A stretch of DNA of 64,000 bases from Brevundimonas sp. Root608 (GTDB lineage Bacteria > Pseudomonadota > Alphaproteobacteria > Caulobacterales > Caulobacteraceae), in the NCBI RefSeq assembly GCF_001427825.1, contig NZ_LMGT01000009.1, positions 88,528 through 152,527 on the forward strand, read 5' to 3'. Both the position numbers and the translations under genes were made by a program. Shown here one piece after another: positions 45,597-64,000 of this stretch (positions are counted from its first letter, which is position 1; every line of letters begins with the position of its first letter). Under the pieces are notes generated by a model. That model saw nothing but the letters and a program-made list of their open reading frames with translations. It was not told the origin of the DNA and ran no database searches.

Positions 45597-45627
45597 CGGG
45601 CCGGGGAGCGATCCCCGGCCCGTTTTT
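45597..45627 (+). terminator. Intrinsic terminator after rplL
   Basis: CGGGCCGGGG (45597-45606) and CCCCGGCCCG (45613-45622) form a perfect 10-bp stem followed by TTTTT. Just beyond, 45636-45684 carries an imperfect direct repeat of about 24 bases (TGAACGGCAAT...GCTGCA twice); the remainder up to 45793 has no gene. Confidence 0.93.
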
Positions 45628-45793
45628 CTTTGCCCGTGAACGGCAATCGAGGGGGCTGCATGAACGGCAATTGGCCGGCTGCAGTTCGAGCCGAGACGGC
45701 GAAGGCGGCAAGGCGGCGCGGACCCCCTCCCTCACGGCGCGAAGGGGCGCCGCGCCACCTCCCCATCGGGGATGGGGAGGAGACTCGTCAGCT

Positions 45794-47758
45794 TCAGCGA
45801 CGCCGGGGGGCGAAGATGTCCGTCAGGCGGTCGCGCGCGCCCTCGATGCGGACCAGGCGCGGGTAGCGCAGGCCGTCGTGGTAGTCGAAGGACAGGGTGC
45901 GGAACTCGTCGCCGCGCCTGACCACGAGGACGATGGGCTCGCTCCCGCCCCTGGCCGCCGTGACGGCGTCGCGCAGGACCTCGGCCGAGGCGACGCGGTC
46001 GCCGACGGCGATCAGGTCCCAGCCGGCGCCCAGCCCCTGTTCGAAGGCCGGCCCGCCCCAGCGCACGCCGGTGATGCGGTTGGCCGCGTTCAGGTTGAAG
46101 CCGAGGGAATACTGGAAGTCGGTGGCCCAGCCGGACTGGATGCGCTTCTCGACCGGGGTCAGGTCGTCGACGTACGTCAGCCGCCAGCCGGCGCGGGCGA
46201 GGCCGTCGAGCGGAGCGCGGGCGTCGGGGCCGACGGCGTCGAGCCGGGTGCGCAGGAAGGTCGCCCAGTCGTGCGGGTGGACCGCGTTCAGGGCCGCGAC
46301 CACGTCGTCGAAGGTATAGGGTCTGGCCTCCCAGACGCCGTCGTCGACGCCGAAGAAGCCCTTGGCGAAGTCGTCGAGCGACTTGCGCTCTCTGGTGGCC
46401 TCGCGGATCAGGGTGTCGGCGTCGAGCCAGATCAGCAGGGCCTCGCGGTAGTAGTCGCCGGTGCCGCGCATCCACGACGGCCACGGGTTGGTGGTGCGGT
46501 AGCCGAGCAGGTTATGATTGGTGGTGTCCTGCAGCGGGCGCCACCGGCGGCCGGGCTGCTGGTCATAGAAGCCGGCGACCTCGGCGAGGTTGGCGATGGC
46601 CTCGTCCTTCGTGACCAGACCCGAGCGGGCGCCGAGGACGTCGCCCCAGTATTCGGTCTGGCCCTCATAGACCCACATCAGGCTGTTTTGCGTGGGGAGG
46701 TTGAGGTTCTGGACGTATTCATCTGACGGACGGCGGAATTTTCCGTTCCAGCTGTGGGTGAACTCGTGCGGCAGCAGGGTGCGCGCGCCATAGTCGGGGG
46801 CGGTGGAAGCGGTGAAGAAGGTGGGGCTGGCGGTGTTCTCGGACGAGCGGTGATGCTCGAGGCCGATGCCGCCCATCTTCGAGGTCAGGCCGAGCAGGAA
46901 TTCGTAATGGTCGAAATGGCGGGCGCCGAACAGGCGGTCGGCCTGGTCGACCAGAGACTGATACTGTTCGATCCGTTCGGGAGAGGCCGCCAGCGATGCG
47001 GCGGTGTCGCCGACGAGGTGCAGGTTGACGGGCGAGCGTCCGCCCGGATCGAGGTCGATGCGGCGATAGTGCCGGCCGGCGAACATCGGACTGTCGGCCA
47101 GATGTTCGAGCGAGATGGGGGCGAAGGTGGCGATGTCGCCCTCACGGCCCGTGGTCGTCAGGGCCACGCCGTACTGCCAGCCCTCTGGCAGCTTCACTGA
47201 CGGGGCGAAGGTGATGCGGTCGTGGTTGTAGCCCGCCGGATAGAGCAGGGCCTTCTCCCACTGGAGATTGACCATCTCGGGCGTCATGACCACGCGCCAG
47301 ACGGCGTTGTCGGGCTGGGTCAGCCATTCGAAACCGACCTGGATTTCCGTGACGCCGGCCGGGATGTCGAGGTGGAAGGCGTGGGGGTCGACGGTGTCGC
47401 GCAGCCATTCGATCCGCTGGCCATTGCCCGTGACGGTGAGGCCGGAGACGAGCTGGATCGGGCCGGTGTCGGCGTGGTTGCCGGGGATGAATTTCGGATA
47501 CTGCAGGACCAGATGCCCGGCCGAGACCGGCACGGTCTGACGCACCCGGATGACCTTGTGATCGAGGTCGGTCAGATCGGCCTGGATGCCGATGACGCCG
47601 GGATAGTCGCGGTCCTGCGGCGCCGGGATGGGCGGCAGGGCGCGCGGCAGGCTGGTCGGGACGGGCAGGGGCGTCTGGGCCTGCGAGGCCGGGACCTGCG
47701 CCAGGGCGGGCAGGGCGGCCGAGGTCAGGAGCAGGGCGAGAAGAGCAGGTTTCAGCAT
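45794..47758 (-). CDS. M61-family metallopeptidase with PDZ domain (first of tandem pair)
   Basis: A 654-residue exported peptidase. Signal peptide ends ALPALAQ. An N-terminal beta domain precedes the catalytic thermolysin-like domain with zinc motif HEFTHSWNGK (His331, Glu332, His335) and the third ligand Glu in MWVYEGQTEYWG. A C-terminal PDZ-like domain (GLGAGWDLIAVGDRVASAE) follows. M61 glycyl aminopeptidases act on glycine-rich N-termini; this pair's substrate is unknown. It lies on the strand opposite to the ribosomal genes and is separated from its paralogue by a family A repeat. Confidence 0.92.
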   Translation of the reverse strand: MLKPALLALLLTSAALPALAQVPASQAQTPLPVPTSLPRALPPIPAPQDRDYPGVIGIQADLTDLDHKVIRVRQTVPVSAGHLVLQYPKFIPGNHADTGPIQLVSGLTVTGNGQRIEWLRDTVDPHAFHLDIPAGVTEIQVGFEWLTQPDNAVWRVVMTPEMVNLQWEKALLYPAGYNHDRITFAPSVKLPEGWQYGVALTTTGREGDIATFAPISLEHLADSPMFAGRHYRRIDLDPGGRSPVNLHLVGDTAASLAASPERIEQYQSLVDQADRLFGARHFDHYEFLLGLTSKMGGIGLEHHRSSENTASPTFFTASTAPDYGARTLLPHEFTHSWNGKFRRPSDEYVQNLNLPTQNSLMWVYEGQTEYWGDVLGARSGLVTKDEAIANLAEVAGFYDQQPGRRWRPLQDTTNHNLLGYRTTNPWPSWMRGTGDYYREALLIWLDADTLIREATRERKSLDDFAKGFFGVDDGVWEARPYTFDDVVAALNAVHPHDWATFLRTRLDAVGPDARAPLDGLARAGWRLTYVDDLTPVEKRIQSGWATDFQYSLGFNLNAANRITGVRWGGPAFEQGLGAGWDLIAVGDRVASAEVLRDAVTAARGGSEPIVLVVRRGDEFRTLSFDYHDGLRYPRLVRIEGARDRLTDIFAPRRR

Positions 47759-47778
47759 TGGGAGCCTCGTCACGGATG

Positions 47779-47937
47779 CCCTTCCCCCTTTACGGGGGAA
47801 GGTGGCCGGCGGAGCCGGTCGGATGGGGGTGCTGGTCGGGATGTCGTAATGGAGGCCGACCCGCTTGTTCAGGACGGGCGTTTGACCCCCCATCCGTCTC
47901 GCTTCGCGAGCCACCTTCCCCCGCAAGGGGGGAAGGG
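47779..47937. repeat. Palindromic intergenic repeat, family A, copy 2
   Basis: The arms at 47779-47805 and 47911-47937 are inverted copies (CCCTTCCCCCTTTACGGGGG and its partner with GCAAGG in the loop). Inner TCGGATGGGGG and CCCCCCATCCGTCTCGCTTC match the copy at 33265-33408. It lies between the two M61 genes. Confidence 0.85.
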
Positions 47938-47943
47938 ACGGCA

Positions 47944-49896
47944 TTAGCGCCGCCTCGGAGACAGAATTTCCCCCAAGCGGTCAGGGGTCCCGGCGATCCG
48001 CTCGAGGTGCGGGTAGCGCAGGCCGCCGTGGTAGTCGAAGGCGATGGTGCGGAAGCGGTCACCCTTCTTCAGCATCATCTCGATCGGGGTCGTATTGCCT
48101 TTCGACGCCGTGATCGCCTCGGAGATGGCGTCGGCGCTGGCGGCGCGGCCGTTGACGGCGACGACCTCCCAGCCCGAGGTCAGGCCGGCGTCGAAGGCGG
48201 GCGAGCCCCAGCGGACGGCGGTGACGCGGTTGGCCGGGTTCAGGCTGAGACCCAGCGAGTAGGCGAAATCGACGCGGTCCAGTTCCTTGTTCAGGGCCTT
48301 CGAATAGTCGTTCGGCGTCTCGCGCCAGACGAGGCGGTAGCCGCCGCGCTCGATGCCGCCGTTCGGGGTCGGGGCGTTCGCGCCGACGGCGTCGAGGCGG
48401 GTGCGCAGGAAGGCGGCCCAGTCATTGGGCTGGACGCCGTTCAGGGTCGAGGTCACGTCGGCGAAGGTGTAGGGCGCGGGGTCCCAGCTGCCGTCCTGGA
48501 CGCCGAAGAAGGCCCGGGCGAAGTCGTCCAGAGACTTTCGGCCGTTGGTCTGTTCGCGGATCAGGGTGTCGGCGTCGAGCCAGATCATGGCCCCTTCGCG
48601 ATAGTAGTCCTCGCTGCGCTGGAAACTGCCCCAAGGCTGGGGCCGGCGCTGGGCGATGATCGGGTCGTTGGTGGTGTCCTGCATGGCGCGCCACGACCGG
48701 CCGGGGTTGTCGGCGGCGTAGGTGGCGGCCGTGTTGGCGAAGACGTCGAGGGCCTGCTGTTTCGTCATCAGGCCGGCGCGGGCGGTCAGGATCAGCCCCC
48801 AGTACTGGGTCTGGCCCTCATAGACCCACAGCAGGGAGTTCTGCAGCGGCTCGTTGAGGGTGGGGGTCAGCTGGTCGGCGGGCCGGCGCCATTTGCCGTT
48901 CCAGGAGTGGGTGTATTCGTGGCCCAGCAGGTCGCGGTCGGCGAGGGTCGAGGCGGCGTCGGTGAAATAGTCGGTGTCGACGCTGTTCTCGGACGAGCGG
49001 TGATGCTCGAGCCCGATGCCGCCGAGGTCATCGCTGACGGCCAGCAGGAAGTCGTAGTGGTTGAAGTGGCGCGCGCCGTAGAGGCGATCGGCCTGGTCGA
49101 CCAGGTTGCGATGCAGCTCGATGTGTTCGTCGGTGGCGGCCAGCATGTCGGCGTCGTCAGCGACGATGTTCAGCCGCACCGGCGAACGGCCGCCGGGATC
49201 GAGGTCGATCTGGCGGTAATGGGCCCCGGCGAACACGGGGCTGTCGGCGAAATGCTCGAGGGTGACGGGGGCGAAGCTGGCCACGCCGTTCTGGAACGAG
49301 CGGGTGTCGAGCGCCGTGCCGTATTGCCAGCCGGCGGGCAGGCGCAGGGTCGGCTGGAAGGTGATCTGCCGGGAATAGTAGCCGGCCGGATAGAGCAGGG
49401 CCTTCTCCCACTGGATGTTCAGCATCTCGTCGGTGATGACGATGCGGCCCTGGGCGCCGTCGATCGGGGTCAGCCATTTGAATGAGACCTCGACCGAGGC
49501 GGCCCCGGCCGGGACCTCGACCTGGTAGGCGTTGGTGTCGACCGTGTTGCGGACCCAGCGGAGCGGCTGGCCATTGGCCGTGATGCGCAGGTCGCCGAGG
49601 TCGTCGACCGGGCCGACCGGACCGTGATTGCCGGGGATCCACTGCGGATAGAGCAGGATCAGCGGGCCGGGGCCGGCGACGGGAATGGTCTGTTTGACCG
49701 AGACGATGCGGCGGTCGATGTCGGTGGCGTCCATCTCGAGCGTGATGACGCCGGGGTAGGCGACGTCCCGCGGCGCGGGGACGGGGGTCAGGACGCGGTC
49801 GAGAGCCGGCGTTCCGACCTGGGCCAGTCCGGGCGCGGCCCCGAACAGCAGGACGGCGGCGCAGGCGGAGGCGAGCAGGCGGGCGGCAGGCTTCAT
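47944..49896 (-). CDS. M61-family metallopeptidase with PDZ domain (second of tandem pair)
   Basis: A 650-residue paralogue of the gene at 45794 with the same order: signal peptide (cleavage near GLAQ), beta domain, zinc motif HEYTHSWNGK (His326, Glu327, His330), WVYEGQTQYWG, C-terminal PDZ-like region (GLTSGWEVVAVNGRAASAD). Blocks such as GGIGLEHHRSSEN and IWLDADTLIRE are identical in both, showing tandem duplication, while the overall divergence shows it is old. Both have intact active sites. ATG 49896. Confidence 0.92.
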   Translation of the reverse strand: MKPAARLLASACAAVLLFGAAPGLAQVGTPALDRVLTPVPAPRDVAYPGVITLEMDATDIDRRIVSVKQTIPVAGPGPLILLYPQWIPGNHGPVGPVDDLGDLRITANGQPLRWVRNTVDTNAYQVEVPAGAASVEVSFKWLTPIDGAQGRIVITDEMLNIQWEKALLYPAGYYSRQITFQPTLRLPAGWQYGTALDTRSFQNGVASFAPVTLEHFADSPVFAGAHYRQIDLDPGGRSPVRLNIVADDADMLAATDEHIELHRNLVDQADRLYGARHFNHYDFLLAVSDDLGGIGLEHHRSSENSVDTDYFTDAASTLADRDLLGHEYTHSWNGKWRRPADQLTPTLNEPLQNSLLWVYEGQTQYWGLILTARAGLMTKQQALDVFANTAATYAADNPGRSWRAMQDTTNDPIIAQRRPQPWGSFQRSEDYYREGAMIWLDADTLIREQTNGRKSLDDFARAFFGVQDGSWDPAPYTFADVTSTLNGVQPNDWAAFLRTRLDAVGANAPTPNGGIERGGYRLVWRETPNDYSKALNKELDRVDFAYSLGLSLNPANRVTAVRWGSPAFDAGLTSGWEVVAVNGRAASADAISEAITASKGNTTPIEMMLKKGDRFRTIAFDYHGGLRYPHLERIAGTPDRLGEILSPRRR

Positions 49897-50049
49897 CGGG
49901 GCAATCCGGGACCGAGGGGAGGCGCAGATCACGCCGGGCGGGGGCGGGGGTCAAGCGTGACCACGCCGCGCCTGATTAAAACGCGGTCATGTCAGGGGTT
50001 CCGTCGGCTCGCGATCCCGCTCATCCCGGCGGGATGAGCGGATCAAGAA

Positions 50050-50562
50050 TCACGCCGCCGGCTTCACTTCCAGCAGTTCGACCGTGAACAGCAGGGTCGA
50101 GTTGGGCGGGAGGTCGCCGCCGCCGACCCAGCGCTCGCCGTAGCCGAGGGCGGCGGGGATGACGAATTCGAATTTTTCGCCCTCGCGCATCAGGGCGACG
50201 CCCTCGGTCCAGCCCTTGATGACGCGGTTGAGCGGGAATTCCGCGGGTTCGTTACGCGCGTAGGAGCTGTCGAACTCGCGGCCGTCGACGAAGGTCCCGC
50301 GATAGTGAACCTTGACCGTGTCGGCGCCCGAGGGCTGGCGGCCCTCGGGGTGCGCCCGGCCGACGCGGCGGTACTGCAGGCCCGATTCGGTGGTGGTCCA
50401 GCCGCGGCGGGCGCCGTTGACGACCAGATACCGGGCGTTTCCGGCGGCCCAGCCCTCGGGCGTGCCGACGCCCGGCGTCGCGGCGGCCGGCGGCGGCGGC
50501 GATGCGCCGGCGCAGGCGGCGAGGGAGAGGGCGACGGCGGCCGTGAGGATCAGGTGTTTCAT
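50050..50562 (-). CDS. FKBP-type peptidyl-prolyl isomerase lipoprotein
   Basis: A 170-residue protein with a lipoprotein signal (ALSLAAC), a Pro/Ala linker and an FKBP domain: VKVHYRGTFVDGREFDSSY, VIKGWTEGVALMREGEKFEF, IPAALGYGERW and NSTLLFTVELLEV. It should catalyse proline isomerisation on periplasmic or outer-membrane clients. It lies on the same strand as the M61 pair, 153 bases upstream of the second. Confidence 0.92.
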   Translation of the reverse strand: MKHLILTAAVALSLAACAGASPPPPAAATPGVGTPEGWAAGNARYLVVNGARRGWTTTESGLQYRRVGRAHPEGRQPSGADTVKVHYRGTFVDGREFDSSYARNEPAEFPLNRVIKGWTEGVALMREGEKFEFVIPAALGYGERWVGGGDLPPNSTLLFTVELLEVKPAA

Positions 50563-50985
50563 GGCGGGGACGCTATTTTCCTCCCCGCTGCAAAGCAATG
50601 GGCGCCGGGGGAGGTCGTCCTGCCCCCGCCATCAAGTCGCCCCCTCCACCACCCCGGCTGAATCGCCGGGGCGGTCCCCCTCCCCATCGCTGCGCGACAG
50701 GGAGGAAAGATCAGTGGGGGCCTTTATTTCGTCAGAGAAGCGCGTATATGTGCCGGTCCCGCAAACATCCCCCCGTATGCGCGCGAAAGCGCCGAGGCCC
50801 GGTCCGTCGCCCTCCGACCGAGCGAAGGCGTGCTCCTCCCCAAGGGAGCTCTACATTTCAGACGTCCTGGCGCCGAGAGGCCCGAGGGTGGACGTCGAAA
50901 CCGATGGTCACGGTTCGCCCGAGAGGCGGAGCCGTGGCTGCTGCATTGAACGCGGGCTGCCCGGCCCGCGCATTGGGAAGACAGA
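50563..50985 (+). other. Gene-free leader region of rpoB
   Basis: 423 bases without a gene. It holds a hairpin CCCCGGCTGAATCGCCGGGG near 50655, degenerate repeat-like sequence (CCCCCTCCACC ... CCCCCTCCCC), and an AT-richer stretch with GTATATG near 50740 that may be a -10 element. No convincing -35 was found. rpoB must have its own promoter here since rplL ends in a terminator. Confidence 0.5.
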
Positions 50986-55104
<4,119 letters not shown>

Positions 55105-55115
55105 CCGATCAAAAT

Positions 55116-55139
55116 CCCTCTCCGCGAAAGCGGGGAGGG
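55116..55139 (+). other. Intercistronic hairpin between rpoB and rpoC
   Basis: CCCTCTCCGC (55116-55125) pairs with GCGGGGAGGG (55130-55139) with one T-G pair and a GAAA tetraloop. There is no T-run, so it is more likely a processing or stability element than a terminator. Confidence 0.6.
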
Positions 55140-55199
55140 ACGGTCTTTCGCTTTCTCCCTCAATGAAATTTGGCGGGTCACCCCGCAGAAGGAATCAAG

Positions 55200-59395
<4,196 letters not shown>

Positions 59396-59396
<1 letters not shown>

Positions 59397-59416
59397 TCCC
59401 GGGTCGAGCCCGGGAT
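59396..59416. repeat. Short palindrome at the rpoC stop, family B-like
   Basis: ATCCCGGG (59396-59403) and CCCGGGAT (59409-59416) pair perfectly over TCGAG. The core resembles one half of the family B repeat at 36255-36391. It begins at the last base of the rpoC stop codon. Confidence 0.6.
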
Positions 59417-59435
59417 GACAATCCAACCGTGAAGA

Positions 59436-59470
59436 GGGCGGCCCCGGCGACGGGGCCGCCCTTTTCTTTT
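59436..59470 (+). terminator. Intrinsic terminator of rpoBC
   Basis: GGGCGGCCCC (59436-59445) and GGGGCCGCCC (59452-59461) form a perfect 10-bp stem, followed by TTTTCTTTT. Confidence 0.95.
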
Positions 59471-59526
59471 GGCGCTATCGCTCGCCGCGCGGCGGCTCCC
59501 TGCTTGAGCGCGGGCAGCGCGTGGTT

Positions 59527-60330
59527 TCAGCGGGGCGGCGGGTCGCGCTGGAACCCGGCGCCGGGCGTGAGCGGCGTTCCGCTGCTGCGCGGACCATCCC
59601 TGCGGGTGCGGATGTTCTGCGTCGAGTCCGGACGCAGGGACTGGTCCAGATGCGCCCCTGCGACACCCATGCCGAAGTTGGAGCCAGGGCCGTCCTGGGG
59701 GCCGACATTGCCGCTGCCGCCTGCCAGGGGGCGCCGGCGGGCCTCGTATTCGGCGAGGCGGCGGGCGCCCTCGCGGGCGAAGCGGGCGTCGCGTTCCGGA
59801 TTGCCCGTGCCTTCGATGGGCCGGGCCGTCGCCGCCCGCTGGCCGAAGCGGTCGTCGCAGATGGCGCGTTCGGCGGCGCTGAGCACGGCGCCGGCGGCGC
59901 AGCCGACGGGACTGGTGCGCAGGCCCTGGCCGATGCGGTCGCCGAGGGTGCGGGGGCGGACGGTCCAGGCGCTGTCCGCCGGGGGCGGAGGCGCGCCAGG
60001 GGCGGGCGCCGCGAGGCGCGGGGAGGGCGGCGCGGGCGATTCGTCCTCGTCCTCGTCGCGCGGGGTCGGGGTGGTGACGGACCGGGTCAACGGCGGAGCC
60101 TCGGTCTGCCGGGCGGCCACCGGTTGTCGCGGGGTCTCGTCGGCCAGCAGGGGCCGGGGCTCAAGCTGGACATAGATGGTGGGTTCCGGGTCGGGGAACG
60201 GCGAGGCCGGTCCCATGGTCCGCAGGCCGAGATACCCCAGAAGGCCCGCGTGCAGCAGCAGGGAGGCCGCGACGATGGCGGGCTTGCGCCAGCGGTCGGC
60301 GCGCGGCCACACCCGGATCGATCTCGACAT
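59527..60330 (-). CDS. Membrane-anchored proline-rich protein, TonB-like architecture
   Basis: A 267-residue protein with one N-terminal membrane helix (AIVAASLLLHAGLLGYLGL), then a proline-rich acidic periplasmic region (PTPRDEDEDESPAPPSPRL) and a C-terminal part with a conserved-looking CAAGAVLSAAERAICDDRFG (two cysteines) and ARFAREGARRLAEYEARRRP. The N-terminal layout resembles TonB/TolA transducers, but I see no TonB C-terminal domain. Family not recognised. ATG 60330 is favoured; an ATG six codons earlier is possible. It is on the strand opposite to the flanking rpoC and rpsL. Confidence 0.7.
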   Translation of the reverse strand: MSRSIRVWPRADRWRKPAIVAASLLLHAGLLGYLGLRTMGPASPFPDPEPTIYVQLEPRPLLADETPRQPVAARQTEAPPLTRSVTTPTPRDEDEDESPAPPSPRLAAPAPGAPPPPADSAWTVRPRTLGDRIGQGLRTSPVGCAAGAVLSAAERAICDDRFGQRAATARPIEGTGNPERDARFAREGARRLAEYEARRRPLAGGSGNVGPQDGPGSNFGMGVAGAHLDQSLRPDSTQNIRTRRDGPRSSGTPLTPGAGFQRDPPPR

Positions 60331-60427
60331 GCCCCCGCCACCCGCCATGCGCGCATGGGAGGGGGTGAGCGTGGCGGTATTGCGGCTGTGTTGCGGGTGA
60401 GCCGCTCCGGCAGACGTCACGCCACCC

Positions 60428-60456
60428 TTGACCCCGCGCCCCCTCGCGCGTAGAAG
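60428..60456 (+). promoter_or_regulatory. Probable promoter of the rpsL-rpsG-fusA-tuf operon
   Basis: TTGACC (60428-60433), 17-base spacer, TAGAAG (60451-60456). It lies about 235 bases upstream of rpsL and leaves a long leader containing a terminator structure. The adjoining stretch 60331-60427 shows no gene. Confidence 0.55.
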
Positions 60457-60488
60457 CCCCCCACTTTCGAGGCTCCCGGTTCGCCGGG

Positions 60489-60560
60489 TTCCGGGATCGT
60501 GACAATTGAGCGGACGGGCTGCGCCCGCCGGAACGCCCGAAGCGCGCGTTCCGGTTTTTT
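60489..60560 (+). promoter_or_regulatory. Terminator/antiterminator-like structure in the rpsL leader
   Basis: CCGGAACGC (60528-60536) and GCGTTCCGG (60546-60554) form a perfect 9-bp stem followed by TTTTTT: an intrinsic terminator inside the leader, 130 bases before rpsL. An upstream TTCCGG (60489-60494) can pair instead with CCGGAA (60528-60533), which would break the terminator. It could equally be a plain terminator if the true rpsL promoter lies downstream. Confidence 0.6.
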
Positions 60561-60691
60561 CGTTTGGTTGGCTCTCCTCGGCTCGAGATCAAACCCGGGG
60601 CGGCGTTCAGGCGTCGTCCGAAAAGAAGGCTCACCGGGGCGCTCCGGCCGAAAGGCACACGCCCCCATCGATTGAAGAGAACCGAGACTCC

Positions 60692-61063
60692 ATGCCGACT
60701 ATCAACCAGCTGATCCGCAAGCCGCGCCAACCCAAGCCGGTGCGCAACAAGGTGCCGGCCCTGAAGGGCTGCCCCCAGCGCCGCGGCGTCTGCACCCGCG
60801 TCTATACGACGACCCCGAAGAAGCCCAACTCGGCTCTGCGTAAGGTCGCCAAGGTCCGCCTGACCACGGGCATCGAGGCCGTGTGCTACATCCCCGGCGA
60901 GGGCCACAATCTGCAGGAGCACTCGGTGGTCCTGATCCGCGGCGGCCGCGTGAAAGACCTTCCTGGCGTTCGCTACCACATCCTGCGCGGCGTGCTCGAC
61001 ACGCAGGGCGTCAAGGATCGCAAGCAGCGCCGTTCGCACTACGGCGCCAAGCGTCCGAAGTAA
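60692..61063 (+). CDS. rpsL: 30S ribosomal protein S12
   Basis: A 123-residue S12. [19 protein letters not shown] and [17 protein letters not shown] carry the decoding-centre loops; Lys43/Lys44 and Lys88, where streptomycin-resistance changes arise, are the normal residues. First gene of the str operon, with rpsG 66 bases downstream. Confidence 0.99.
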   Translation: MPTINQLIRKPRQPKPVRNKVPALKGCPQRRGVCTRVYTTTPKKPNSALRKVAKVRLTTGIEAVCYIPGEGHNLQEHSVVLIRGGRVKDLPGVRYHILRGVLDTQGVKDRKQRRSHYGAKRPK

Positions 61064-61129
61064 GCGACCGCCCCATTCCATTCGCCGGCTCGCGCCGGCC
61101 GTCCGACACCGCTTTAGAAGGCCAAGCCC

Positions 61130-61603
61130 ATGTCCCGTCGTCACCGCGCACAGAAGCGCGAAGTTCTGCCGGATCCCAAATACAAGGATCTGATCGTCAC
61201 CAAGTTCATGAACTACGTCATGTACGAGGGCAAAAAGGCCGTCGCCGAGAACATCGTCTACGGCGCGTTCGAGATCCTGGCCGACAAGAAGAAGGAGCAG
61301 GAGCCCGTCGCGACCTTCCACGCCGCGCTGGACAATGTGGCCCCGGCCGTTGAAGTCCGCTCGCGTCGCGTCGGCGGCGCCACCTATCAGGTGCCGGTCG
61401 AGGTTCGCCCCGATCGCCGCCGCGCCCTGGCCATCCGCTGGCTGGTCAACGCCGCGCGCAAGCGTGGCGAGAACACCATGACCGAAAAGCTGGCCGCCGA
61501 GCTGCTGGACGCTTCGAACAACCGCGGCACCGCGGTCAAGAAGCGCGAAGACACTCACAAGATGGCCGAAGCCAACCGCGCCTTCAGCCACTACCGCTGG
61601 TAA
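61130..61603 (+). CDS. rpsG: 30S ribosomal protein S7
   Basis: A 157-residue S7 that organises the 3' major domain of 16S r[23 protein letters not shown] at the start, [20 protein letters not shown] in the middle and [20 protein letters not shown] at the end are standard. In E. coli S7 is the translational repressor of this operon; whether that holds here is unknown. A 151-base gap to fusA contains a GCGGGCG/CGCCCGC stem near 61650-61680. Confidence 0.99.
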   Translation: MSRRHRAQKREVLPDPKYKDLIVTKFMNYVMYEGKKAVAENIVYGAFEILADKKKEQEPVATFHAALDNVAPAVEVRSRRVGGATYQVPVEVRPDRRRALAIRWLVNAARKRGENTMTEKLAAELLDASNNRGTAVKKREDTHKMAEANRAFSHYRW

Positions 61604-61754
61604 ACGCCTTCAAGGCGCCGCGTTCGGCGCCTATCTAGTGACTATCCGGCGCGGGCGGTTTGAGCTAAATCGCCCGCGCCCGCTTATCCGCACAGATCGA
61701 CATCTCCCCGAGGGCGCGAAACGCGTCCTGAACTCACTTCAAGGCACGCTTCTC

Positions 61755-63836
<2,082 letters not shown>

Positions 63837-63892
63837 ATCACCCCCTGAAACACTAGGACAAAGCCCCCTGTTCAGGGGACGGAGAGAAGAGA

Positions 63893-64000
63893 ATGGCCAA
63901 GGAAAAGTTCGAACGTAACAAGCCGCACTGCAACATCGGCACGATTGGTCACGTTGACCACGGCAAGACGACGCTGACGGCGGCGATCACGATGGTTCTG
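63893..64000 (+). CDS. tuf: Elongation factor Tu (partial, 5' end)
   Basis: The first 36 codons read [20 protein letters not shown] then [16 protein letters not shown], the EF-Tu N-terminus with its G1 P-loop; the window ends here. GGAGAGAAGAG precedes the ATG, and a hairpin CCCCTG-TT-CAGGGG (63865-63878) lies in the 56-base gap after fusA. EF-Tu delivers aminoacyl-tRNA to the ribosome. Confidence 0.98.
   Translation, partial: MAKEKFERNKPHCNIGTIGHVDHGKTTLTAAITMVL

Overview
The window is chromosomal DNA of a high-GC alphaproteobacterium, most likely Caulobacterales and close to Brevundimonas. The main evidence is a gapR (DUF2312) gene a few kilobases from a TacA-like sigma-54 response regulator, CtrA-type boxes (TTAA-N7-TTAA variants) upstream of a lytic transglycosylase and two DUF2336 genes, alphaproteobacterial-type L36, L7/L12 and RpoB/RpoC proteins, and dense GC-rich coding with short palindromic repeats between genes. 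No integrase, transposase, CRISPR array or prophage gene was seen.

Layout. 1-3.5 kb: a small winged-helix regulator and pccB. A compositionally foreign TIR-domain gene follows, fused to pccB by an ATGA overlap, and then a tyrosine-phosphatase-like gene that has lost its start codon and is split by a palindromic repeat. 3.5-8.7 kb: small regulator/effector modules, each with a recognisable operator: MerR with a glutaredoxin-MauE protein, ArsR-SRPBCC-DUF1801-DUF1801, and MarR divergent from a GST. 8.9-14.8 kb: housekeeping genes (RluF-like pseudouridine synthase, GlcG-like protein, DUF938, GTP-PEPCK, FAD oxidoreductase, TonB-like protein). 14.9-19.6 kb: a probable cell-cycle cluster with a lytic transglycosylase, two DUF2336 proteins, NAD kinase and a stand-alone Hpt protein, with three CtrA-like boxes. 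19.6-28.5 kb: class II aldolase, outer-membrane protein, RND efflux pair, cytochrome c lipoprotein and FeoAB. 28.5-36.2 kb: tRNA-Thr(UGU), tRNA-Ser(CGA), NrtR-like Nudix protein, HD protein, repeat-bearing lipoprotein, MoxR ATPase, MltB-type transglycosylase, DUF2200, rpmJ and gapR. 36.4-44.2 kb: TonB-dependent receptor, TacA-like regulator, aspartyl/asparaginyl hydroxylase-like protein and DUF4153 protein. 44.3-64 kb: the ribosomal/RNA polymerase block rplJ-rplL // rpoB-rpoC // rpsL-rpsG-fusA-tuf. Here rplL and rpoB are separated by 5.4 kb of opposite-strand genes (two M61 peptidases and an FKBP lipoprotein), and rpoC and rpsL are separated by an opposite-strand membrane-anchored protein.

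The strongest leads are the TIR gene captured at the pccB overlap and the double damage to the gene behind it, the CtrA-linked DUF2336/Hpt cluster, the rpsL leader with a terminator/antiterminator geometry, a lipoprotein with threefold 16-residue repeats, and three genes whose ribosome-binding sites lie inside inverted repeats. All identifications come from reading the sequence; no database search was run.
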